Part shown: positions 41,939 through 51,747 of the stretch, in pieces
How the letters are laid out: each line of letters begins with the position of its first letter
Position numbering within the stretch: the stretch's first letter is position 1
Assembly (NCBI GenBank): GCA_023159155.1
Contig: JAJNNX010000032.1
Span: 1 to 64,000, forward strand
From: Ustulina deusta
Lineage: Eukaryota; Ascomycota; Sordariomycetes; Xylariales; Xylariaceae
Length of the DNA stretch: 64,000 bases
Direction: 5' to 3'
The notes under the pieces: model-generated
Told to the model about the DNA's origin: nothing
Database searches by the model: none
Seen by the model: only the letters and a program-made list of their open reading frames with translations
Program-made: the position numbers and the translations under genes

Positions 41939-42191
41939 TATTATAGCGATTTAGTTACTTATTAAAAATAATTATTATTATATAAAATATAAATAAATAT
42001 TCTTTATTTCTTTAAGTATAAAATCATAAAGATATTTATTTATTTATAGATATAATGAATATATTTATAGCTATAGCTAACATATTTATAGTTATGCTTA
42101 TTATTAATGCTTATAATTTATAAAATAATATCTTATTAATAAATTAATAAAGTTAATTAAATTTTAATAATTACTAGCTAAGCTTTTTATA
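41939..42191 (-). repeat. 5' LTR of gypsy copy 3, edge of the AT block
   Basis: Read inversely it starts TATAAAAAGCTTAGC and ends GCTATAATA. It matches the LTRs at 29,479-30,393 but is shorter (253 bp) through an internal loss. Unique DNA of the GST pseudogene begins within about 50 bp, so this LTR marks the insertion edge. Confidence 0.7.
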
Positions 42192-42240
42192 GTGTAACTA
42201 TAAAGAAAATTTCTTAAAAGTACTAACTATTTTATTCTAG

Positions 42241-42638
42241 CTCTCGGTAAAGTATGCTTTGCATGCTGTCCCTCCAAGCTAATTAACTGCTTTATAGTCT
42301 AGATCTCCGTCTTTAATCACATCCGTATCTAAGAGATGGGCAAGAAAAGGGTACACCCCATTGTTGCCGTCTTTGCTATTTGTAATTATTAGCACTGCCA
42401 GCGTCAGAACTAGATCCCGCGGGTTCAGAGCGAGGAAATCAGGCGCCTTATGATAGGGATTGATCTCGATATATTAGTGCGGGATCTCCTTCTTGTGTAG
42501 CACGATCTAGGCGCGCTACACAAAGGGGCAGAACCAGCCCCCGTGCAGCTTCAGCGCGTGCTCAGCTGAATGCGCCTCTGCGAGCTTGGCAGCGGCGCCT
42601 GTAGGGTACGTGGGGAGCGATGTGTCTACTGTTGCCAT
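42241..42638 (-). pseudogene. Omega-class glutathione S-transferase, N-terminal part, stop-ridden
   Basis: From the ATG at 42,638 the minus strand encodes an N-terminal thioredoxin-fold of a fungal omega-type GST (glutathione conjugation or thiol transfer, cytosolic). Visible landmarks are KLHGGWFCPFV with the catalytic-type Cys at codon 37, a YIEINPYHKAP block and FLALNPR. Codons 41, 44 and 55 are stops where the family has Q, W and Q (QRAW, then HQYIE). Codon 120 is another stop. TAG/TAA for CAG, TGG or CAA is what RIP produces. Similarity fades after codon 90, and the C-terminal helical domain is missing: the retroelement LTR starts at 42,191. I infer a gene broken by the insertion and then mutated by RIP leaking out of the repeat. 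Confidence 0.8.
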
Positions 42639-44109
42639 CCTTCGCGAGATGATGACGGTGTCGGGTTTGTGTAGATTGTAGTATGGCACCTGCTTTGCGT
42701 TTACTCCTGCTGTCGCTCGTATGTAATTGCTTTGGCTGAGCTTAGTAATTGATACATGTGAGTATTGCCCTGAGGATGTTCATGATGGGGGGATGGTGAC
42801 ATCATCAGCGTTGATTGATTGATTGCTGTGGTAAAAGCTCAGGCGACCAACCCTGCCATTCCAGCAAGCGTTTGCGCGTAGAAGTGCATCATCACTTTGT
42901 GATGCTACTTCATTAATGCACTCATAATCACTTTCTTTCTACCGTAAAAGTCCCGTTTTTCGAAGTCTAGATCCACCTTTAGCAATGTCCGTATATACAT
43001 ATTGATAGGTACAAGTAGCTAAAGCGAATTAACCAGCCTGAATCAGCAATCAGCAATCAATAACGAGCTTATGGTAGGACTCATCAATTCAAAGCGAAAG
43101 TCAATATTTCTCGAAGATAACGTCGCACCAGGGTCACATATCCTAGCCCACACATGAATGATCTTTTTCTCTCGTTTAGACTCTTTGCATCCCTGTTCTT
43201 ATCCTTTATTCTTTCCTCTTTTGCGCTTTAACAATATGGGTTTGAATTAACACCAGCCACATGATGGCTATTGCCGTAGTCCAGGAATGCTTTGAGACTA
43301 AGCCAGTTGTACCTTGGCTACGTCCCTTTCTAATTCCCTCTTGCTAGTGATGCAATGTACTCTTGCGATGCCCAATGTGACGATTTATTCGGCTTTGATC
43401 TCTTATTGGTAGCTGTTCTGATAGTTGTTTGACCCAAGTTGGAGAGGCAAGCTGATATGGTGGGGTACGGTTGACAGGTCTGTTGGTCTTTGATGGAATT
43501 GTTGCATGGTTGGGGTTCCCTCAATGATTTATGGAGGCATATCTTATGGGATCTATCGCGAACGCTATCCCCGAGCGTTGCTTTGCCGCACGGCCGCAAG
43601 TGTGCGCTTTTATAAGGCATATAGAGAAATTGATATAAAATGAGAAATATTTTAATACTAATGTTGTAAGAAGGTAGTAACGTGGTCGGGACTTGAAACG
43701 CGCTTTATATGGGTGAGAGATTGAACTCTTTTCGGAAATCTTATGTTAGTCAAACTGGAAAATCGATAGAACCGACTATTAAACGCAGTAAAGTTGGCCT
43801 ATGGTTATTAAGACTGCCACATATAATGTAACACTCTTCTACACATCATATCTCTAGATGATTAGGCAGCATTGGGCTACAAATCTTCGGCGCCCTCTGC
43901 TCTGCACCTATGGATTGGCGGCATCGCAATGCGAACGATACTCCCTCTCATCCGAAAATTCAAAAATGAGGCATGGCTATGTCGAGGGCTTCTGTCTTAT
44001 GTCTACCTGAAGGGCTCCTTATATTGGAAGCACAATGGTATTGTTCAAATATCATTAAAACCACCATTTAGTCCGATCATAAAGTCCTCAATATAACGTT
44101 TCTGTCGAG
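42639..44109. other. Intergenic DNA between GST pseudogene and HET gene
   Basis: Base composition is balanced. It should hold the old GST promoter (right of 42,638) and the HET promoter. A short TGATTGATTGATTG run lies near 42,822. A 96-codon frame (43,330-43,620, minus) and a 74-codon frame (43,872-44,096, plus) have no recognisable domain, and I do not call them genes. No tRNA or repeat was seen. Confidence 0.5.
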
Positions 44110-46266
44110 ATGCCAGGCAAACTCTCCGAAGGAATCGATTATGCCGAATTGGACAGGGAAAGAAGAGAAATTAGGCTACTGAGGATCCTTCCCTGCCCTG
44201 GGCCACAATACGCACGGCTTCCATGCTGTCAGACCCTACAGATAAGCCTGGAGCGCGCTCCTCGATATCTGGCGCTGTCGTATGCTTGGGGGCGCGCCGA
44301 GCGGAATCGGGTGATCATCGTAAACAACCTCAAACTCCGCATTCCCAAGAATCTTTACGAAGCCTTGTTCGCATTACGACCCTCGCTGTCCCCCTTTCTC
44401 CTCTGGGTCGATTATATATGCATCAACCAGGAAGACGAGGCGGAAAAGGCCTGGCAGGTGGGCATGATGCACGATATATACGCGCGGGCCGATCGCGTCC
44501 TCGCTTGGATGGGCCCCGGCGACCCGGCAAGCGAGAATGTGGTTCGGTACCTTAATAAGATAGGGGAAGAGGCCAACTCGTGCGGGTTCCAACACGTTCT
44601 GAACATCGGGGACAATATCATCTGGGAGCACTTGGCTAAGCTTTATGCGTCGCGCTTAGGCGACTCTTCGCTCGACTTAATCGCGACAAGATTAAAAGCG
44701 ACGTTATCCATCGCGGCTTTTGAATATTATCTGTTCTCCAGAACGTACAGCGGTGTACCCCAGCTTGAAGCATTTGCACTATTGGGACGAATGCTACGAC
44801 TAGAACGGGTGGGGAGATTGTCGCGGCTGATCGACCTCTTTCACAAAATTAACGGATGGAGTTGCAATGGGACGCCGTTTCCGCTTCGCGACATGAGAAG
44901 CGCTCTCCGGCGGCCGTGGTTCGAGAGAATCTGGGTGCTTCAGGAGATCGCTGTTTCTAAGAGGGCGACTTTCATCTACGGGACCGAGCGAATCGATCTG
45001 ATAAGGTTTCGCGCTGCCATGAACGCGCTGCACTGCCTCCACGAAGCCGTGTCGGGTAGGTATAAAGCCGATGATGGGGGGTGGCTGACGCCCTATCACT
45101 TTCAAATGATTCACGGAGATTTTTTCTATCAAGCCTCGACATTGGTCAACGCGCCCACGATCACGCGGATGCCTGTGTTTCCCTTGATTGCCCTGTTGAG
45201 GCTGACCTGCATAGGCAGCCCCAACCTCAGGAAACATGGTCCCCACCACCTACACTGCAGCGATCCTCGTGACAAGATATTCGCTTTGTTGGGCCTAGCG
45301 ACAGACCGAGAGGATTTGGAACGAAGAGGCGTCACTCCGGATTATAGAAAGTCATGCCGGGAGGTCTACACTCATGTCACTGCGGTTATGCTCCAACAAG
45401 GGCACGTGTCTCTTCTCTCCTACATACAACCACGTCATAAGTCGGACTTTGGAGATCTACCATCGTGGGTACCAGATTGGTACCAGCCGATCACCGAGGC
45501 ATTCCAGATCCCGGCCAATGACCACATGACATTGCAGCCTACATTCAGTTCATCTGGGATGCATACCGCTGGACCGGAGGTGGAGGTCAAGCGAAACACG
45601 TCTGGCAAAGATGTTATTTCACTCAAGGGCTATGTTTACTGTGATGTGCGCGACATTGCATCTTTTCCCAAGAGGAAATCTACTTGGGTCGTCTCCGAGG
45701 AATTAGGGGTCTCGTGGGTGGAGCAGTGGTTCCTCGAAACCCTACGGCTGACGTACCACCACAAGACGGCATTTAGTTCTTTCACAGAGCGCCTCCAAGC
45801 CGTAGCCCGCGCCTCGGTCGCCGGAGTGAGACAGGACGCGAGGCACGACTACGTCAGAACCGATGAGCGCCTTTATACGGAGGCTGAACGTCTTCTGCGG
45901 CTCAGCGTGCACCGGATCAGAGACGAGAGGATAAGACGCGAAGCGCAAGATTTCCTCAGATTTACGAGACTGGAAAGAACCGCGTTTAGGTCTAATGAAA
46001 TACCATGGACGGGCTTGGTAGCGGACATTACTGGGAGATCGCTCAAGCGGGTACCGTTCGTGACGACGACGGGGAGGCCGGGCCTTGGCTACGACAACAT
46101 CCGACCAGGCGATGTCGTGGCCATACTCAAAGGCGCGCAGGTGCCGTATATACTTCGAACGCTGCGGAATGGTAGATTTGAACTTGTGAGCGAGGCGTAT
46201 GTGGATGGTATCATGGAGGGGGAAACGGTGCCCGGCGCGACTTTCAGATGGCTTGATCTAGAGTGA
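44110..46266 (+). CDS. HET-domain (heterokaryon incompatibility) protein
   Basis: A single intronless frame of 718 codons. The HET domain (PF06985 type) occupies roughly residues 53-280. It shows LSYAWG (56-61), WVDYICINQ (99-107), an R-A-D-R-V-L-A-W-M-G block (126-135) and RRPWFERIWVLQE (267-279). Further on are SDPRDKIFALLGL, and near the C-terminus PGDVVAILKGAQVPYILR followed by GEAYV-like and GIMEGE blocks, normal for the long HET family. HET proteins trigger cell death when unlike hyphae fuse, acting in the cytoplasm with partners encoded elsewhere. None is visible next door. The ATG at 44,110 gives the usual short lead before the domain. The frame is intact and its base use is normal, unlike the damaged genes on both sides. 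The allele or partner specificity cannot be told. Confidence 0.93.
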   Translation: MPGKLSEGIDYAELDRERREIRLLRILPCPGPQYARLPCCQTLQISLERAPRYLALSYAWGRAERNRVIIVNNLKLRIPKNLYEALFALRPSLSPFLLWVDYICINQEDEAEKAWQVGMMHDIYARADRVLAWMGPGDPASENVVRYLNKIGEEANSCGFQHVLNIGDNIIWEHLAKLYASRLGDSSLDLIATRLKATLSIAAFEYYLFSRTYSGVPQLEAFALLGRMLRLERVGRLSRLIDLFHKINGWSCNGTPFPLRDMRSALRRPWFERIWVLQEIAVSKRATFIYGTERIDLIRFRAAMNALHCLHEAVSGRYKADDGGWLTPYHFQMIHGDFFYQASTLVNAPTITRMPVFPLIALLRLTCIGSPNLRKHGPHHLHCSDPRDKIFALLGLATDREDLERRGVTPDYRKSCREVYTHVTAVMLQQGHVSLLSYIQPRHKSDFGDLPSWVPDWYQPITEAFQIPANDHMTLQPTFSSSGMHTAGPEVEVKRNTSGKDVISLKGYVYCDVRDIASFPKRKSTWVVSEELGVSWVEQWFLETLRLTYHHKTAFSSFTERLQAVARASVAGVRQDARHDYVRTDERLYTEAERLLRLSVHRIRDERIRREAQDFLRFTRLERTAFRSNEIPWTGLVADITGRSLKRVPFVTTTGRPGLGYDNIRPGDVVAILKGAQVPYILRTLRNGRFELVSEAYVDGIMEGETVPGATFRWLDLE

Positions 46267-46700
46267 CGATGCTCCACCCACCCACGTCGGAGCGGGAGGA
46301 TGATCTATACATAGTTACTGAATCGGATGGTATGGCTAATGACTACAGATATGTCTGTATCGGCTTACAGATAGATCGATAATTCTCAGAAAAGATTTTC
46401 CGTGAGGCACCAAGTCCACTTTGACGGGAATATAGCTCGATTGCTTTTTGGTCGGGACAAGCGAGTTTCTAGGAAATAAAAATCATCATGGCTAGAGTCC
46501 CAATTGATAGCTGAACAGATAAGTCACCGCGATCCAAGAATGAACAGTTAGAGGCAACCTAAGACACTTATTATAAAGTTTGCCTTGAACGCCAAGCCTC
46601 AAAACCCCCTTGTAGGATAATGAGATCAACTCGGGCCTTTGCAACGTGAAGTATAGAGTTGAACCTGAAAAGATTCTGAATAGGGCATCAGTCTTTCTGT
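46267..46700. other. Intergenic DNA 3' of the HET gene
   Basis: I see no gene, repeat or RNA here. It holds the 3' region of the HET gene and whatever is left downstream of the truncated helicase on the other strand. Past the second intron-like sequence (about 46,665) no helicase-like translation continues. Confidence 0.4.
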
Positions 46701-46737
46701 CTCATAACACGGGGCCGTCAATCTAGCGATAACGTAC

Positions 46738-47114
46738 CTGGTAGCATAACGATTTACCAGCGCCGGTAGGAAACACGATGAGAACATTCTCTCCTTGAAG
46801 AATAGCTCAAATAGCAGAGGCCTAGAGGATAAAATAGCCCCAGGACTGGCCAACATACATACGTGGGGAAACGATAGGTGTTGGCATACTTGTTCATAGC
46901 GGAAGTCGTCATAACCAGAGTCCCGCTTCAGGACGGTCCGCGCAATAGAATCACGCTTAAAGCTTGCCTCGTGCGTTAAAGCTTGCCTTGTGCGTTTGTT
47001 TGGGAGCTGAACACCGTTGTCGTCACTCGGTTTGGCACGCTTCGACCTAGTCGAGAACAAATCGTCGGCGTTAACGTCATCAAGAAGCTCGTCACCTGAG
47101 CCGTAGTCAAACAT
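46738..47114 (-). pseudogene. RecQ-like DNA helicase, N-terminal fragment
   Basis: Exon 1 (47,114-46,890) starts MFDYGSGDELLDDVN, is rich in charged residues, and ends in GYDDFRYEQ. An intron of 68 bp (46,889-46,822, GTATGC...CTAG) joins it in phase 0 to exon 2 (46,821-46,738). Exon 2 reads AI-stop-AILQGENVLIVFPTGAGKSLCYQ. This is the start of a RecQ-family helicase core: motif 0 (FR..Q) and the Walker A P-loop GAGKS. The stop is TGA where the family has CGA (R), a C-to-T change. A donor site (GTACGTT) follows, but no motif Ia, DEAH box or later helicase motif is found downstream, so the gene is truncated. A 19-bp tandem repeat sits in exon 1 (46,957-46,994). Confidence 0.7.
46957..46994. repeat. 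19-bp tandem duplication
   Basis: TTAAAGCTTGCCTCGTGCG is followed at once by TTAAAGCTTGCCTTGTGCG, one C/T difference. It lies inside exon 1 of the helicase fragment and, being 38 bp in total, shifts the reading of that segment relative to a single unit. Confidence 0.75.
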
Positions 47115-48040
47115 TCTGGTGGTTCTTTGCCAATCTCGAGGGCGTAAGTTCCAGTGCGCTAACAGACGCGATTTCCACGACTTATTAAGTGTTAAGGAGG
47201 CATTCAACAACAGTAAATAGCAGTGCCAAGTGCATCGACTAAAATTAATTAAAAAAAAAAAAAAAAAAAAGGGAGAACAATAAGCAAGTGCTATATCAAA
47301 GCCAAACAACGATTAGGTTCAATATTTAATCATATTTGTTGTTGTTGGCGATATCTTGGTATATCAGGACAGTAGCATCAGGACCGGTGCAAGCTTGTGT
47401 TTTTCTACAAGGACCTTGCAGCGCCATTGCAGTATAACACAGTGCCAACCCCACGCTCTAGGCTATTTATTTAGCAGCTCATCTCTGCGCTAACAAGAGA
47501 TCTACAGCACACCCGTTAATGAATTCTAAATGGGCCCGGGTAGCGTGCCGTAACCATATACACTTCTCAGATGCTTTTATCTGCTTTAGTCAAAGCAATA
47601 TGGCCAACATCGGTGCGAACGTGTCTGCTGACTAAAACCCGGGTCCGGCGCCACACGGGTGGGTCCTGGCCGTTAGCCGCCCGGCGCTCCGTTTTGGCCT
47701 CGGCGCCCCAGTCCTACCCCAGAGAACCGTTTTAAAAGAAAACGGAACAGTCGACCAGCAAGATTCGACCCCGAGTAATGTTGCCCTACTTAGTATACAC
47801 CCCTCTTGGCTGCCTCTTACCCCCTATCTCTTAGTGTCGGCCCTGCCGTGGCTCGAAGCGCCCGGTCGAAGAAGGAGCTAGCCAACAAAAAAGGGCGCTT
47901 CGCACTTTTACCGTGTGAGGGATTGTACACTCGTTATCACAGGTGCACCTAGTTTATAAATACCTCCTTTTATTCTATGCTTTTCGGTAAATCTTTTTCA
48001 ATTTTTTAGATACAACTTTTCCTATTTACTTTTCTCCCTC
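47115..48040. other. Promoter-side DNA between helicase fragment and DUF3435 pseudogene
   Basis: A poly-A run lies at 47,250-47,270. The stretch 47,630-47,720 is GC-rich. No gene is recognised. The right part should be the promoter of the DUF3435 gene, with a TATA-like box and a pyrimidine-rich leader (47,960-48,050). Confidence 0.4.
47955..47962 (+). promoter_or_regulatory. TATA-like box ahead of the DUF3435 pseudogene
   Basis: TATAAATA is followed by about 90 bp rich in T and C, a usual fungal transcription-start context. The first plausible codons of the DUF3435 gene come after it. Position and sequence are the only evidence. Confidence 0.35.
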
Positions 48041-48358
48041 CTTAGACGCTATCGACATAAGTCCATCCATAGTACTTGCAGTATATGTTAAGGATGGCTA
48101 CCCCGAATTGTTACCCGAGGTGCTAGGAAAGCCGCCTGCTTGTCGCTACCTCAATATGTATACAAACCAAGCCAACAACAATGCTCCGTTTGTCGCTCCT
48201 AATACTTTAAAAAAGCAAGATCGCATATAGAATAGCTAGGTTAGGTGAGAAACTTTTCTTTTTGTTGTTATCTTGAAAATCATCGACTGCTAGAACAATC
48301 TAATAGGCTAAGTCTTAGGTTTTGCAATAAATCTGGCCTAAAAAGCGAAAATGCTTAG

Positions 48359-51300
48359 ATCACTTTTGCACAGTATCCTGAAAAAGCTGAAGCCCAAGCC
48401 CCGTTTCAAAGGTTTCTCTATCGATACATGGACAACTTTGTGCAAATATGTGTGACCCTAGGCTCCGAAGAGTACGAGAACAAACAAATACTAGATCAAG
48501 CACACAGTGTCGTTGAAATTTGGCAACGGTTGGTTGCTTCAGCAGAGCGTCGCGTCTTCAAGCCAAATAGAAGGAATAGAAGCCCTGAGGCAGCCACGTT
48601 GAAGCTAAGGTGGATTAGCAAGGATAAAAGTAAAAGAGAAAGTCCAGCATTTCGTATCGTAAAGGTCAGCTCGCATCTGTTTACATATACATCTCTCTTC
48701 TAGTAAAACAGATTTCTAACCTTTTGATTTCTTTCATAGTGGGTACATAACAAACTAGCCCCTTTGCTTGGTCTTCAGGTAGATCCGGAGTACGAAAAGG
48801 TGGAAATAACTAGTACAGATGTACACAACTTTATAGTTACTCTATAGACAAGAGCCGAAGCCATCTATGCTAAACCACAAGCAAGGATTTCGTTTCATAG
48901 TAAATTCCTCCTAGCCGCTATCAGGGGCTTCCAACGCGGCATATTAAGAGGTATTAAGTATTCGCAACTACAGGTCGCAGCTCTGCGAGATCCAAATAAC
49001 CAGTCACGAACAAAGATTATTGTTACTATTAAGATCAGAAGAAACAAGATCAAAAAAACTGCTCAAACAACTCGAAAACAGAACAGCGGCTGGTATGACG
49101 GCCCTCACTCCTTTTACGAGTGCCTACTATACCCAGTTGCATATCGATCAAGTTAGCTAACGCTTTTACTAGGATCTCTTTTTCGATAACGCTAGTACCA
49201 AATTGTGCCTTCTGCTTTGCTAGTCTTATTATTACGCAAGCGATTAACAACCAAGCTTTCATAGCAAGATATAACACAGTTAAAGAAGTTTTCGATAAGC
49301 CAAACCTAGAAACGGTTGATTTTATTCCCTTCAGGTGGAAGCCTGGCATGGAAAACAAAGAGATCTTCAAAATTAGCGACAGTCAACTTACTGATCTTTT
49401 CCAACAAACTCTTCTTGTTATGGGTGTGCGGCGGAACCCTAAGTTCTATAGTCTCTGTATAGGGTGTGGTGCTCGACTTAATGGTACGTCTACGATTATT
49501 CAAGTCTAGGTCCGGTGATTAGTGCTAACTAACCTTAAACCTTTAGGTGTGCTTTCCAATGCTCTCCAGAACTACGTACTTTCCTATACAACAAATGTAT
49601 TCGAGTTAAGCTACTAGTCCTATCACGTATGTGCTGATCTCATGAACCTGGCATTCGGTTCTGAAGATAGGGGGAGTGACCAGTTACTTTTCGCAATGCT
49701 TCGTGACGTGTTTATGACTAAAGATTCGGGCGCTCCTATTAGCATTCTACCAGAGGAGGAGAACGCTTTTAAGTCTCGATAGGACATGACCGCCTTGCAT
49801 AGCTTTTTACGAGAGACAAGCGATAGAAAAGAAAGAAGCCAACTCCGTTCAAAAATCAACAACTTGACTAAAACGCTTACACAACTAAAGTTGGAAGAGA
49901 ACAGAGCTAGATATTTCGACGAGGCCGACTATCTCCGCGCTTGTGGCTTGAGTACCGAGGCGCTTTGTCGGGGCTCCAATTTTGCTACAACTCATCGGAC
50001 AGGCCCTATTAAAGCCGTCTTGACACTTTTGGATACACGTGCTGGGCAGGGTGATGCTTCCCACAAGATTAACCTACGACCATACATTATCGCCCTTCTT
50101 GGTTACTTATCTAATGCCCCTATAGTATCGACCCGGGGGGTCGATACCGACCCTCCCGTAGCGGCCAAACCGATTCTTTCGGAGGGCAAAAAAAGGTCGC
50201 AATGCTTCCTTTGTGAAACATTGCTATCGTGTAGGAGCTCGCTGACTAAACATTGCGATGTGAAACATCCTGCGGACACAAGCTTCGGCCGGCCCTTTCC
50301 ATGCCCGGAGTGCAGGCGTCTTGGATTAGACGAGGCCATTATCAATGGAAGACAAGCATGGAGTGCCCATATAGAAAGGGTCCACGGCAAGGCCAATGCT
50401 CCCAACTGGATGCCAGAAACCTTATCTTCAAGATACCAATGCTCCTTATGCCCAGCAGAATCGAGCACAACTGCTAAGCTCCTCGGCCATATGAATAGCC
50501 ATATCCATTCCGGCAGTGTTTAATGGCCCGTGGACTGTTTCGATTGCAGCCGATCAACATCTACACAGGTGACTTTGAGAGGCGTGTGGGAATGGCTGTG
50601 GCACTTGAAGGCCGTTCACGAGGCCGGGGCGCTCTTCTGCATCCTATGCGGTAATATTTGTTCCGCGTCGAGCGGCTTAACGCGGTATATGGATCGATAC
50701 CATCAAACCGATTTTGATATCCCTTTCGCCTGTCCGGCCTGTGAACGGCAAGGTGTCTCTCAGCCCTGTGAAATCGATGGCCTTGCCTCCTGGCATATAC
50801 ATCTTATGACAACTCATAGTGAATGGGGTTATGCAGGGACTGGTTGGTGTGCAGCTTCTGATAAGAAAAGCTATAAGCCAGACCAGGGCGATGACCCAGT
50901 ACTAAAACAAGAGGATCGTCATCTCCCGTTTCCTTGCAGCTATCAGCTCAGCCTCAGCGAAAATGGTTCTATGAGAGTATCGCCGCGCCCTAGCCTAGAA
51001 TTAACTAGCGATGTCTGCTATATCGACAAAAACGAACAGCAGGAATACTCTTCGACTATATCAAGCGTACCTGAAAGCCCATCTTCCTGTCCTGAATTGA
51101 CCACGGCTACTAGTGGATCGTCAGACTTCTCCCTAACCAAAACCTTCTATGAATTGAACGGCGATGTTTTCCAACAGAACCTTCGACCTGGCTGTGGTGA
51201 ACCCAAGATAGCGGAATCACCGGCAGACTCACTTCCTGTCTTTTATACCGAGTCAGAGGCGGCGGCGGCGGCACCAGTCCCGATGGAATTAGTCGACCCG

Positions 51301-51747
51301 GCTCTTCGCAATGACCAAGATCCGACGCACCCATTAGAAGATGTCCACGCGTCTACAACCGATCCGAGCTTCGACTTCCAACAACCCGACTCTATGGATG
51401 TCGATAAACATCATGCAGTTGATTGTATACTCGAGCGCTGGAATAAGAACCTTTTCCTCTTGAGATGGCTAGAAGACGGAAGCTATTGGTGGGTTCAACG
51501 GAAGGACATCAATGCTGACTTGGTTCAGAGCTTTGAAGAGAACTATACGGGAATTAGTCTCGGAGTGGACAAGGTATTGGCCACCCGGAAGCGGCATGGA
51601 AAAGTCGAGTACCGTATCCGCTGGGTGGGCCGTCCAGTGGAGGAGGATACGTGGGTTTCAGAAAAGCAGATGAGTCCGGAGCTGGTGAAGAAACATAAAC
51701 CAAAGGCTGTGTTAAGGAGCCGAAGGAAATATCGAAAAGGACATTAA
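48359..51747 (+). pseudogene. DUF3435 (tyrosine-recombinase-like) protein with C2H2 fingers and chromodomains, degenerate
   Basis: Exon 1 runs to 48,664, intron 48,665-48,739 (75 bp), exon 2 48,740-49,483, intron 49,484-49,546 (63 bp, branch site GCTAAC), exon 3 to the TAA at 51,745. The DUF3435 part includes WVHNKLAPLLGL, ISFHSKFLLAAIRGFQRG, FIPFRWKPGM, KFYSLCIGCGARLNG and NYVLSYTTNVFE. DUF3435 proteins include the Starship captains, but many are called FluG-domain proteins of unknown role. C2H2 fingers follow (CFLCET...H....H near 50,200; CSLC...H...H near 50,440; CILCG near 50,640, with one His changed to Tyr). Two chromodomain-like modules end the protein: one near 51,415-51,550, and a clearer one from GVDKVLATRK to EEDTWVSEKQM at 51,560-51,670. 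Stops lie at 48,845, 49,615, 49,780 and 50,521, with a frameshift near 49,085-49,130. Each stop fits W/Q-to-stop by C-to-T or G-to-A. Exon 1 may start upstream (open frame 48,050-48,224). Confidence 0.8.

Larger units (their letters stand above)
1..42191. other. AT-rich, RIP-mutated transposon block
   Basis: The sequence is almost only A and T, with TA-rich words everywhere and very few C or G. Every sizeable part recurs elsewhere in the block in direct or inverted orientation, and the copies differ mainly by C/T and G/A. That pattern is the known signature of repeat-induced point mutation in ascomycetes. Retroelement pol sequence can still be read through the damage in several places. No open frame in the block looks like a real gene. 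The block ends at 42,191 with an LTR, and base composition turns balanced within about 60 bp. A subtelomeric or pericentromeric position is possible, but no telomere repeat is present. Confidence 0.95.
30394..42191 (-). mobile_element. Ty3/gypsy-type element, copy 3 (inverted, interrupted)
   Basis: Read on the minus strand, the 5' LTR (42,191-41,939) is followed by the internal region to 37,727. Copia-like element C interrupts it, and it resumes from 32,414 down to 30,394. There it breaks off at a point equal to about 27,155 in copy 2, so its 3' end and 3' LTR are missing. It is back-to-back with copy 2. A 266-bp GC-rich insert sits at 37,838-38,103. No frame is open. Confidence 0.75.

Noticed and set aside
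1..42191. Mitochondrial DNA insertion as the reason for the AT richness
   Set aside because: Copies differ by C/T and G/A, LTRs and gypsy pol can be read, and no mitochondrial gene was recognised.
43330..43620. 96-codon minus-strand frame
   Set aside because: No domain, no introns, odd composition; nothing besides length supports it.
43872..44096. 74-codon frame just upstream of the HET gene
   Set aside because: It probably lies in the promoter or leader; no recognisable domain and it is not in frame with HET.
44800..45249. 149-codon antisense frame in the HET gene
   Set aside because: Shadow of the HET coding sequence.
42192..51747. An intact Starship element
   Set aside because: The DUF3435 gene is broken, typical captain residues cannot be confirmed, and no flanking target duplication or far edge was found.
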